The translations under genes were made by a program, and so were the position numbers. DNA of 64,000 bases from Tetrastigma voinierianum (Eukaryota > Streptophyta > Magnoliopsida > Vitales > Vitaceae). Shown here in pieces: positions 1 to 9,189 of this stretch (the first letter of the stretch is position 1; the number at the start of each line of letters is the position of its first letter). Location of the stretch: assembly GCA_016808115.1 (NCBI GenBank), contig JAEQBH010002188.1, forward strand, positions 124,001 through 188,000, given 5' to 3'. A model generated the notes under the pieces. The model worked only from the letters and a program-made list of their open reading frames with translations. It searched no databases and was not told the origin of the DNA.

Positions 1-1340
1 GGGCCCTCCCAACGACCTATATAAGGCAACCCTTGGGAGCCCCTTTGAAGGCCTCTAAAGTGTAGGATGTGGCGGAAGAAAGATTTTGAAAAAGATTAGC
101 ATTGTGGAAAAGTCAGTATCTCTTGAAAGGGGGTAGGTTGACACTAGAGAAGACCACCTTCTCTAGCTTACCAATTTATTTCATGTCCCTTTTGGTCATT
201 CTAAAGAGGGTTTGCTGCTAGATTAGAAAAGATTAAGAGGGACTTCTTGCAAGGAGGGGCTTTGGAACAAAAGCCGCACTCAGTGAAGTGGTCCATTGTT
301 TGGTTGGTGAAACAAAGTGGGGGTCTTGGTATGAGAGATTCGTCCACTTTGAATGAAGCCCCTTTAGGCAAATGGTTTTGGAGATTTGCTAGCAAAAGAA
401 ACTCCCTTTGGAAACAAGTAATTGTGTGCAAGTATGGGCAAGTGGAAGGGGGTTGGTGCGCTAAAGAAGCCCAAAGTGTGGGGTTGTGGAATGCTATTTG
501 AGGTAGTTAGGAGATCTTTAGGGCCAAAATTGGGTTTATGATTAGGATTCGAGAGTAGGGTGAAATTTTGGACATATGAGTCATGAGTGTAGCAAGGATT
601 TGTCCTTGAGAGTCTTTTCCACATCTTTTCACCTTCGCATCCTTAAATGATGCTTGGGTTAGTGAGCTTTGGAGACTGGAAGTTGGAGTCCTAGGTTCTT
701 TAGCCAATTGCAAGACTGTGAACTAGAGGATGTGCATGCTTTTCTCGAAAGGTTATCCATTTATGTTGTTTGTGTGGACATTAATGATATTATGGTGGGT
801 TGCCTACAAAGAATGGTATGTTTTCCATCTAGTAGTTTTACTCTTCTTTGTCTATGAAGAAATTTGAGTCACTCCCTTTTCGTATGTTTGGAGTTCTAGG
901 TTCCCTGAAGAGCTTTTTTTTTTTTGGGAGCAATGTGGGCGAGGATTTTAACTCTTGACCAGCTCAAAAGAAGGGGTTGAAGGTTTCCTAATAGAGGATA
1001 TTTATGCAAGGAAGATGAAGAAATAAGTAACCATCTCCTCATTCTTTGTCTCAAAACCAACCCTCTTTGGCAATGATCTTTGCACTTTTCGGTATTTAGT
1101 GGTGATGCACTCCTCAGTTAGAGAAGTCCTCCTAAGCTGGCGTAAGTCCTTTATTGGTAGAAAAAGGAAAAAGGCTTGGAAGAGTGCTGCATTGTGCCTC
1201 TTTTGGACATTATGATGGAAGAGAAAGGTAGAGCTGCACACTGGGCACATGGACCAAACAATTAAAATCTTTTCTTGCTTTTCTTCGCATCGGGTTTGGC
1301 TGTTTGTCGAATGGGCGGTCATCTCAATGGTAGATCTTGT
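1..1340 (+). pseudogene. LINE ORF2 C-terminal remnant (end of RT plus zf-RVT region)
   Basis: Broken coding relic of the LINE reverse-transcriptase polyprotein. Recognisable blocks in order: PFKASKVWDVAEERF near 40-90; the longest open piece at 247-501 with GGLGMRDSSTLNEAPLGKW and WRFASKRNSLWKQVI; a block near 669-830 with GSWSPRFF and LEDVHAFLERLS; and SFIGRKRKKAWKSAALCLF near 1137-1200. These are the usual motifs of the plant LINE region after the palm domain and of the zinc-binding RVT tail. In-frame stops and frame changes occur throughout, so no protein is made. The assignment rests on motif recognition, not on a search. Confidence 0.85.
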
Positions 1341-1485
1341 GGATTGCAGGGCCACATTAGGCATGTGAGGCTGGTTTTTGTGTCTTCATACCTTCATGCC
1401 TCTTTTGTTCTTTTGTTTTTCTTTTTACATATTGTATGTAAGTTTTTCCTTTTAATACTACTTTTATTAACCTATAAAAAAAAAA
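1..1485 (+). mobile_element. L1-type LINE, 3' part (5' end outside window)
   Basis: Non-LTR retrotransposon remnant. The plus strand gives, across several frames, the conserved order of the C-terminal half of plant L1 ORF2, followed by a 3' tail. The A run at 1476-1485 is the likely poly(A) end. The element continues left of the window, so its length is unknown. It lies antisense to PTAC12 and probably sits in an intron of that gene, because the known PTAC12 exon at 1851-2510 ends in a splice donor pointing toward it. I could not identify a target-site duplication. Confidence 0.85.
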
Positions 1486-1850
1486 GGCTCAACCTTGGAA
1501 GGGAACTAAATATATAAGAAAAAGGAATGTGCTTGAATAATTATCCGAATAGACCCTACCACTTGGCTTAGTTGCATTGTGAACTCATCCAAGCATAAAT
1601 GCAACAACATATCCATAGCAATTTTCTCAACTCAGAATGGTCAAAGAGCTTCAGCTTTAGGTCCAGCCAGGAAAATCAGGTGGATGGACTGTGCACCCTC
1701 AGCATTTGCAATTTATAGCAGAATCAAATGATAAAGCAGGAGAATCCTATACTCATTCTTTTTATTATTTTCTTCTCTTTCTTTCTTTCCTTTCCTTTTT
1801 TAAAAAAAAAGGAAAAACAAATTTTATTATTATTTTCTATTTGCACTCAC
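1486..1850. other. Probable PTAC12 intron sequence, no gene seen
   Basis: This lies between the LINE tail and the splice donor of the PTAC12 exon. It includes a pyrimidine-rich then A-rich stretch at about 1759-1845. No coding signal or repeat structure beyond this is visible. Confidence 0.5.
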
Positions 1851-2510
1851 TGTTTCAGAATCAGGTCGCCTCCTCTGCCATCTAGACCACTGTTCCTTGT
1901 CTGGCTTTCTCCAGTTCCACCATAGTTCTTCACTGGTAAGTGGCTCCCCAAGTGGCTTCTTAGCTTCAGGATCAATAAAAGGATGAGGCCGTCCAAGTTT
2001 CTTGTCCAAGTCATATTCTCGAGTCTCCTCTTCATCAGGCTTTGTTTCATAAACAACATATTCGGAAGAGACACCTTTAGGCTCTTCCATCATGTCATCT
2101 GAATTCTCAGGATCTATATGTTCACTTAAATCGACAGTTATTTCGGAAGTCTCAGGAGCAGCAACTGATGTTTTGTGCTTCTTCCTCCTACTTCCAGGTC
2201 TTTTTCCAAACGATGGAGCTCCAGCTGACTTACCAGTTGGCTCAGGAGCTCTGGCAGCCCTCACTCGCCCAGATGTGCCTTCAGGCCAGTACTCTTCTGA
2301 TGGAATACTGGCACGAGCACCAGAAGCTGGTTCAAGCTGCCCAGAGGTTGAATCAAAATAACTGTAATATGGGGGTCGCTCCACAGATATTTGTTCATGG
2401 GAGTCATCCTTCTTCTCACACTTTATTCCAGGAAACGGAACCCTTCGTGTACCATTCACTCCAAGCTGGACTTCCAATATTCTGGCAGGGAATGAACCTG
2501 TGAATGATGT
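1851..2510 (-). CDS. PTAC12: PTAC12/HEMERA, long internal exon (partial gene)
   Basis: Exon of the plastid-transcription and phytochrome-signalling protein pTAC12/HEMERA (PAP5). The family associates with the plastid-encoded RNA polymerase and also acts in the nucleus. The exon is 660 bases, exactly 220 codons, and phase 0 at both ends. The acceptor is TTCTGTGCAG before 2510 and the donor is GTGAGT after 1851. Family-typical blocks in order: VERPPYYSYFDSTSGQLEP, RAARAPEPTGKSAGAP, an acidic linker, LDKKLGRPHPFIDPE and WWNWRKPDKEQWSRWQRRRP. The reading frame is intact, unlike everything else in the window. The family protein is roughly 500 residues. The N-terminal transit region is in upstream exon(s), and the C-terminal half should lie beyond the left edge. 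If it does not, this is a truncated copy. Confidence 0.93.
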
Positions 2511-2577
2511 CTGCACAGAACATTACAGATATACGACAGCTGCATATATTACAACATAAGGAATACCCAGTTGTTGG

Positions 2578-2647
2578 TCAGGTGAACACAATTTCTTTTT
2601 GTCTTTTTGATGGGCAAACAGGAAATATCAGGTGAACACAATTTCTT
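2578..2647. repeat. 20-bp perfect direct repeat flanking a 30-bp insert
   Basis: The 20-mer tcaggtgaacacaatttctt occurs at 2578-2597 and again at 2628-2647. The 30 bases between them start T-rich (2598-2610), which is an A-rich tail on the minus strand. This is the expected shape of a severely 5'-truncated retroposon with a long target-site duplication. The second copy overlaps the left edge of the adjacent TRIM. Confidence 0.75.
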
Positions 2648-2955
2648 GAACTACCAATTTCCCTAAAAGCTTAAAAATTTTATGATTTGGGTTTTACAAT
2701 ATATATTATACTTTTTTAACACCCTTCCTCTTGTGCAATCCTATAGTAGAACGTGGAGATACAATCAAACCCATTGGCAAACAACCCATTTAGCCCCTTT
2801 TAGCCTACACAATAAATTGGAAAAATAAATATGTGGTGAGTTGAACGCATATCCTCCCACCAAATGAGGCTCTAATACCGTATTGAACTACCAATTTTTA
2901 TAAAAGCTTGAGTTCTTAGAATTTGAGTTCACAATGCATATGATGCTCTTTAATA
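2644..2955 (-). mobile_element. TRIM (terminal-repeat retrotransposon in miniature)
   Basis: A 312-bp non-autonomous LTR element in the PTAC12 intron. The left terminal repeat 2644-2721 (78 bp) and right repeat 2881-2955 (75 bp) share TTGAACTACCAATTT and TAAAAGCTT. Exact 5-bp TSDs CAATT lie at 2639-2643 and 2956-2960. Read on the minus strand, the right repeat is followed by CGGTATTAGAGCC (2868-2880), two mismatches from the tRNA-iMet primer site. The left repeat is preceded by a polypurine tract AAGAGGAAGGG (2722-2732). The interior is only about 160 bp and has no coding capacity, so it would need an autonomous partner. Confidence 0.87.
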
Positions 2956-3738
2956 CAATTAGCCATTGATCTGCTCTTCAATACATAAAGTGCAAATCTG
3001 TGAAACTTGGCTGGGCATAATTATTGAATCTCACCTGAGGTATTCCAACCTAAACTTTACACATGTAGAAAAATAAAAAGTTCCAATATGTAGTACACAA
3101 AAGCATGGTAAATTGAGATTCACAGCCATGCAAACAGGGGGAATGATTTAATTTAGTGAAACATGTGTTCATCAAGTCATTTTAACCAAAAAAGAATAAG
3201 TAGAAGAATATTGGGGCAGAAGTCATAAAGTAGTAGAATTCATCATTATTTTCCAAAAGTAGAGAAAAAGAAAAACAATCATGCATAATGTGAAGAGAAA
3301 AATAACTCTTTGATTTTCATTCATTAACAAAGGAGGGAATATACATATTTATACTCAGGTGTTAGAGCAAAAAAAGGAAACAAAGTTAGAGTTTAATTAG
3401 GAGACTAAAGAGAAAAGGAAAGAAGGAAAAGATTTCTAAATGGATTAGGAAACTAATCCTTAACACAGATTCTCATTTATTGACAGGATAAATTTGTGTG
3501 AATTATATATGAGAAAAAAATAATATTCAAAACCTGAATAAAAGAAGGATGCAACTCACGTGCACAAGAAGTATATAGAGAACACTGAAAAGAATGGATT
3601 GAAAATCACAACCTGAAACAATTTAGAGAAAGAGAACAAACTATTTGAAATATTATCTATTTTGCTCTTTCCATATGAGCCTAAAAGGCAAAGATGAATT
3701 ACCCTCCAAAGCCTCTTTTAACTCTTCTTCAAAGAACA

Positions 3739-3834
3739 ATCATGCCTACCAATTAACAACTCCATAACCAAAAAGGAATCACCAATGATCATGCCAACCA
3801 AGTAACAATTCCATAACCCAAAAGGAATCACCAA
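3739..3834. repeat. 49-bp tandem duplication
   Basis: Copy 1 at 3739-3787 and copy 2 at 3788-3834 share most bases, including ATCATGCC, CCATAACC and AAAAGGAATCACCAA. They differ by a few substitutions and small indels. This is a local slippage or unequal-exchange duplication in the PTAC12 intron. Confidence 0.8.
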
Positions 3835-3890
3835 CAAAACCTTGAAAGCAGCAAGGACCATAAACTACAAGCCAACCTACAATGAATGAG

Positions 3891-4001
3891 TATTTTTTTT
3901 ATAAGTACACAATTTTGTCTCCATTGGGACTTGAACCCGGTTCCCTCCTCTCCCTATGCCCATCCTAACCCTTAACCACTTGAGCTAGGCCTGATTGGCT
4001 T
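3891..4001 (-). mobile_element. tRNA-derived SINE with exact 11-bp TSD
   Basis: Short retroposon in the PTAC12 intron, in the same orientation as the gene. On the minus strand a polymerase III A box TAGCTCAAGTGGT (plus 3975-3987) is followed by a B box GGGTTCAAGTCCC (plus 3926-3938). The 3' end is A-rich, seen as a T run at about 3893-3900. The 11-bp TSD CAATGAATGAG flanks it exactly at 3880-3890 and 4002-4012. The body is 111 bp, so it may be a short SINE family or a partly truncated copy. Confidence 0.9.
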
Positions 4002-4480
4002 CAATGAATGAGAATATGATAAGCTGATCCTACATCTTGCTTGCAAAGGAAACGCAACTTGCTACCCTTTTGATAAGCCTATCCAACATAATTACTCCCC
4101 TACTGTCTCCCAAGCAAAAAAAACTAAGTCTAGAAGGTGCCAACAAGCCACAAACCTCCTCAATAAGAACTCATTCGATATAGCAAAAGAAACTATAGAA
4201 ACATTTTACTAAGGTATTAACTCTTAGATAGCCTCCATTTCACTTATTAGCTTAACCTATGGTAATTGTCACTATTTATATGCACTAGAGAACAGCTTGC
4301 ACCACCCCCACCTCTCTATCCAAAAAGTTCAGCATAAGATGAGGAGAACAACTAGACTTACCACCTAAACCTCCAAAATTCACCTAAGCACCCATTTTGA
4401 AGGTAATTAATACCAAAAAGTGTTGTAAAGTTCCTTTCAAAGGACAACCTACACACCCTGTACCTAAATAGAACTTAGAG

Positions 4481-4779
4481 GGTATTTGTTTTTTAGCGTT
4501 TTATTGAAAGTAATTTGCTTTTAGACTTCAGGTTGTTTGTTTTTCTATCTTTTCATGACTTATTACGGACTTTTTGCTGAATATAAAAAGCCAAAATATT
4601 TGGGTTTTTTTAAATAGAAAGAGTTATATATTGATTTTTCTTTACTTCTTAATGCTTAATACAAATAAAACATTACAGAAACAAACAATACAACACTTAA
4701 CATCATTTAAGTACTATTTAGTTTTTAAGTTCAATTTAGAATTAAATAAGAAAAAAGAAGGGAAAAAAAGGCAAACACC
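4481..4779. mobile_element. MITE-like element with GGTRTTTG ends
   Basis: Non-coding 299-bp segment with inverted ends: GGTATTTGTTTTTT on the left and, reverse-complemented, GGTGTTTGCCTTTTTT on the right. The ends resemble those of the element at 6732-7276 and of the MITE split by element A. No convincing target duplication was found, so the superfamily (hAT-like is one guess) stays open. Confidence 0.5.
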
Positions 4780-5853
4780 ATTTTAGTCTTTGTGCCATCA
4801 GCAAAATAATGCAAGCTTGAAAGGCATCCCAACCTTTTCGAATGGCTTCCTAGAGGTATACCATATACCTTGTGCTTCCTTCCTCGGAGACACAACCACT
4901 TTCCTCCTCAGCAATAAAATTGCTACACCTTACTTTTCTTCACAAATTATCTTGCTCGACCACATGCCTCCAAAGTCAGTTCCCAAGGAAGTGCTGTCGA
5001 GCACTAAAATTTTCAAAGTTTCATAACCCCAGATTACTTTATAAAAAGGATACTACTTCACAAGATGAAACTCGTTCTCATTACTACTTCTTCTCAAAGA
5101 AAATTGTACAAAATCTACCCCAACTTCATCTTCACTAACCAAAGCACTAGGAACACCAACATAAAATAAATCAAGAGGATAGAAAGAGTGCTTTTGCTTA
5201 GATTATGCCACTCTCCCTATAAAAGATATCATCTCCTAACAACCATCCTTCTTTTAAATTTTTCCACTATTTAGTCCCAATTGACATCCATAAAAAAGGA
5301 GTACACAAAGGCAACCTTAAAAGTAGAAATCAACTTTCCCACTCTACAACCAAAATAAATATATGCAGATCCAAACTATATACATCCCTATCTGAATCAA
5401 TTCACTCTCACAAATATTTATTTATTTTTATTTAAAAAACCAGAAACAACAAATGTATTAAAGACAAAGAAATACAAAAGAAGAATGAGGAATCTTCCCG
5501 CAAATACAACAAACTGATCAAAAAGTATGTTTGAAGCATCCAAATTACTAATAAGACTAATACAAAAGTACCACATATCACTTAATTTCCTCCATGATAA
5601 AAAGATTCAATGATTTTAAATGGCATGCGTCTCTAACTAATTTGCTTTTATATTATCAATATTAAAAAGAATGAGAAAACTATTTTCTTTCCTGTAACTT
5701 TCGGGAAACTAAACATAACCTTAGAAATGATAAGAAAAGAAATTCATTTCTTCCCGAGAAGTGAGAACCAGTAACACTAAAAAGTAAACTCTTCCGAGGA
5801 TCAAAAATATTGCACTACGAATCATAATTCAATTGGAAAAAAATAAAACATGC

Positions 5854-5925
5854 CTGAAGACAGTGGAAATTGATTTTGCCAACAACAAAGCCATCGGTAG
5901 AAAGCATATCCCCAGCCTTCTCTCT
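5854..5925 (-). CDS. PTAC12: Probable first coding exon of PTAC12
   Basis: Predicted from splice signals and start context, not from homology. The acceptor is TATGACAG before 5925. The 3' boundary reads CAG|GCATGT, which suits the rare GC-AG intron type. Two starts compete. ATG at 5907-5905 gives an 18-codon exon ending in phase 0, which joins the next exon in frame. ATG at 5894-5892 has a better plant context (ACCGATGGCT) and reads MALLLAKSISTVF, more like a plastid transit peptide, but it would need another exon or donor to restore frame. The conserved protein needs some 30 more N-terminal residues than exon 1851-2510 provides, so a start upstream is required. Confidence 0.45.
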
Positions 5926-6232
5926 CTGTCATACAAAAAATAATTATAATAACAATAGTTAAAGAAATAAATTCACCCTTCTTCTTACAAACTGCTTGAG
6001 CAAATAACAGAGAGAAGTTATTTTTCAACAGACCAAATTTCAAAACGAAATTTGATTTAAACCCATTTCCAACTAGATAACCATTCGAACCCATTAACAC
6101 ATTCATAACAACAATTTGAATTTTGTACAGAATATAGCAAATGCATCTGCAAAATGTACCAAACTGGAACAGAGAACAAACCATTAAAAATAATAAAATA
6201 ATGGAAAAAAAAATACTCAGACAAGAACTTAC

Positions 6233-6345
6233 ACTGCCGTTGTTTGAACAAATTTTTATCTGAGAAGTCCGATTCTGGGGTTTCGGATTTAAGGTGTAAA
6301 AATTTAAGCTTTTAGCCTCTGGGTTTTAGGGTTTTAGACTCGTTG
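6233..6345 (-). promoter_or_regulatory. PTAC12 5' UTR exon and telo-box region
   Basis: On the minus strand this segment contains AAAACCCTAAAACCC (plus 6321-6335), a telo-box-like motif common near starts of plant housekeeping and plastid-protein genes. It ends in a strong splice donor, CAGT|GTAAGT, after 6233. It has no good ATG reading frame, so it is best read as a leader exon. A TATA-like AT stretch lies upstream near 6436-6450. The transcription start is not determined. Confidence 0.5.
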
Positions 6346-6731
6346 GCATAGCTGTCTGTGTAGCCGTCGTGGATAACATGCGAATTGGAATGCCCAATTT
6401 TGCATGGCCGGTCCGCTCATACCGGGCCGGGTTTATTATCTATAAAAATTCTAAAAAGAGAAACCATCACACAATTAATTTACAAAAATAATTTCTTTTG
6501 CCTCCTTGGTAATTTTGTTAAATAAAGGGAAAAATAAATGAAAAAATAATATGAATCTTTAATTTTTTTATTTAAGAAATTAGATATTTGTTACATTCTA
6601 CATCATATAATAGTAAAATTCTTATCTTTAAAAAAAAGAAAGAAAAAAAGAGTAAAATTCTTAACATCACACTAGTATGGGCTCTGGCTCATTTTAATCC
6701 TGTAAACACTTTGTAAAGCGGTAAAGATCTA
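6346..6731. other. Upstream intergenic DNA
   Basis: Contains a GC-rich patch (6405-6432) just upstream of the presumed PTAC12 leader, then AT-rich DNA with A-runs near 6630. No gene seen. Confidence 0.5.
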
Positions 6732-7276
6732 GGTGCTGTTTGTTTCTTGGCTGAATGGAAAAGGTAAATTTTTTTTGCTTTTTCTATTCAACCAAAAACA
6801 ATATATTACTATTGAACAATATATTTAAATTGAAAATAAGGATGATAATTCACTTTAGTCATATTTTTTTGAAAAGAAAAATAATTTTAATGATTCAAAT
6901 TAACAATACCTCGATATAAATATAATATCAAAATCACTAAAAATCATAAATGATTAAACTACATCTAGGTTAATAACATAATTAATCGGCTCAAAGCTTA
7001 TACATTTGATAGTTAATTTTACATATTTGATATTACTATTATGATACCTATGATTATAGATTTGTAATATATTGATGATCATTGATTTAATTTATTATTG
7101 TTCATCGGATATACTTTGTTCGTCTTAATCGCTCTCACATAAATAAATGTCGTACCACAACAATGACAAATAAACAAACGTTTTAATCATATTTATTACT
7201 ATTAATATGGTGCTTTTTGGCTCAATATAAAAAGCTCAAAATTTTCACCTTTTTTATTTAGCCAAAAACAAACACC
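6732..7276. mobile_element. MITE-like element, GGTG-TGTTTG inverted ends
   Basis: Left end GGTGCTGTTTGTTTCTTGGC. The right end, reverse-complemented, is GGTGTTTGTTTTTGGCTAAA. The similarity extends inward past an AAAAGGT-like block and a CTTTTT..ATT.A.CC block. The interior is AT-rich and non-coding. The flanking 8 bases do not match, so the target duplication is lost or the boundaries are slightly off. Confidence 0.6.
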
Positions 7277-8031
7277 ACATTGAACCCAAAGCAAACCATA
7301 TATCTATATAGTAAGGTGCAAATCATTATAAATGATATTAAAGTTAATCCCTAATTCCTAAGAGGTGGATTTGTCTTGGCCTCATATGCATAGATGTTTG
7401 TTTATTTTGGCCCAATCCTATAGGACATGCTAATGGCCCTGGCAATGAAAATAACAATATTTACTAACGCTTTAAAATCGAACCTGGACTACTGGAGCAT
7501 TTAATCGATCAATCGAATCTGAATACCTGGCCTAGTTTAAAGTTAAAATCAATTTTTTTATCACTACCCATAGTGGTTGAATCAATCGAATTGGCGTTGA
7601 GTCGACAAATCAGTTGTTGAATTAGTAAAATCTATTTATAATTATTTTTATTTTTATTTTTAATAATATATTACTTATTTATTTATGACGTCATTGGTTT
7701 AATCTATTTGCGAACTGGGCGCCTACCAGCCAACCAAGTGAATCGATAACTTTCCATTTTTAATCATCCATATATTTTTAAAACATTATATTTACATGAA
7801 TGAGTACACTTTATATTAAAAATAATACCATATTAAGATTACCTTTCTAGAATGTTATGAGATGAATTGTATCATCGTTGTCTACATTTGGAAGGAGGGG
7901 ATGGTATTTGTTACATCTCATATATATGAGATGTTTTAAAGTGCTGATGACCATTTGGGCTAAAGTGGAGAATGTTTATATGGTTAGATGTACTTAAAAT
8001 TAAATATAGTATCATATTAAGATTATTTTTA
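7277..8031. other. AT-rich intergenic DNA with a local duplication
   Basis: No gene. A block around 7798-7880 (ATACCATATTAAGATTA, then AATGTTATGAGATG) recurs at about 7976-8031 and continues after the next element at 9135-9175. This shows a roughly 180-bp tandem duplication later split by an insertion. Confidence 0.55.
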
Positions 8032-9134
8032 GGGAGTGTTTGGTACTAGGAAACAGAGAATGAGAAATGAGATCTCATTCTATTTCTTTCTTATGTGTTA
8101 CAAGAATAGGAATGAAAAAAAAAAAGTAATTCGAGTGGAAACAAACTTCTACTTCTAAGTATGAATTTGATTCACTAGGTGGTATTTTGATTTCCTCTGC
8201 TAAAGAAATAATGTAAAATAACTTAAATTTATTATTTTACTTTTAGATTTTACTTATTTTATCCTATATTTCTGACTTATCTCAAGTTTGATGTTATGAT
8301 TATTGAAAAATAATTTACGAATAAATATTTGAAAAAAATATTTTATCAAAATAGAAAATTTAGGAAACATAAACATAGATAATCATCCAAAAATCTAAAA
8401 TGATTAATTAGATTTTTATTAATTCTAAATAAAATAAAATAATTAATTATAGGGCATATGTTTAGTTGTATAAAATCTGAAGAAAGAAAATAAATGAAAA
8501 CTTATATGAAAAAAAAAAAGTAACGAAAAAATTATAACTTGTTTTGTTGTTTGGGCACTTATAATATAATAATAAATGAATGAAAATAAAAATAGACATA
8601 AAGTTAATAAAGTAATTTTAAATAAACTAAAAAATATTTGTAATTTTTTAAAAATATATTTCTAGATGGAGTATATATATCCTTTATTTAAGTATGTTTG
8701 AGAGGAAATTGAAAAATAAAAATAAAAATATTTATGAAATGAAGGATTAAATATTTGAATATCGGTTATATGATTTTATGGTGATTAAATATTTATATAG
8801 GTTATAAGGGATTTTTTATGGTTATATTTTTAAATTATATATTGTTTGTTTAATCTTATTATTTAGTAAAAAACTATAAAAGTTTATTATTTAAAATAAA
8901 ATAAAAATTAATTAAAATTATGTGATATGGTATTATTATCAATTTATTTATTTTTCATTTCAATTCCTAGTATTACCAAATAATGGAATGGGAATAAATA
9001 ATTATTCTCATGTAAGATTTATAAACTAATCAAAACACTAGTAATGAAATCAAATTATTTATTCAATTCCATGAAAAATAAGAATGAAAATGGATTATTC
9101 ATTCCCATTTCTCATTCTAATATACCAAACACCC
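8032..9134. mobile_element. DNA-transposon-like element with GGGTGTTTGG ends
   Basis: About 1.1 kb. The left end GGGAGTGTTTGGTA is followed by AATGAGAAATGAGA. The right end, reverse-complemented, is GGGTGTTTGGTA followed by AATGAGAAATGGGA, so the inverted repeat is about 35 bp and imperfect. The flanks ATTTTTA and ATTTATA nearly match. Host sequence that is contiguous in the duplicate at 7798-7880 is interrupted exactly here, which confirms an insertion. No transposase is visible, so the element is non-autonomous. Harbinger/Tourist-like or hAT-like are both possible. Confidence 0.68.
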
Positions 9135-9178
9135 ATTTATATAAATGTTATGAGATGGATTATACCATGGTAATCTAA

Positions 9179-9189
9179 GGTGCTGTTTA
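9179..9189. mobile_element. Left tip of a MITE split by element A
   Basis: GGTGCTGTTTA abuts the left LTR of A. The sequence resumes after A at 19448 as GTTTGTTTTTTGG. Joined, this matches the left end of the MITE at 6732. The body probably continues to about 19660 or, past another insertion, to about 20220. Confidence 0.6.

Larger units (their letters stand above)
2511..5853 (-). other. PTAC12 intron(s) between first coding exon and long exon
   Basis: About 3.3 kb of AT-rich non-coding sequence on the gene's strand. It holds several small insertions listed separately: a TRIM, a SINE, a 20-bp direct repeat pair, a 49-bp duplication and a MITE-like element. No additional coding exon is obvious, but a short one could be hidden. 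The 4787-5820 stretch shows nothing I can name. Confidence 0.55.

Noticed and set aside
2092..2503. Plus-strand reading frames over the PTAC12 exon
   Set aside because: They are antisense shadows of the well-conserved minus-strand PTAC12 exon.
3891..4001. A functional tRNA gene
   Set aside because: A and B boxes are present but there is no cloverleaf, and an A-rich tail and TSD show a SINE.
5822..6251. Two minus-strand frames of 120 and 64 codons as protein genes
   Set aside because: They cross the predicted PTAC12 leader and first intron in frames that do not fit the splice sites, and have no known domain.
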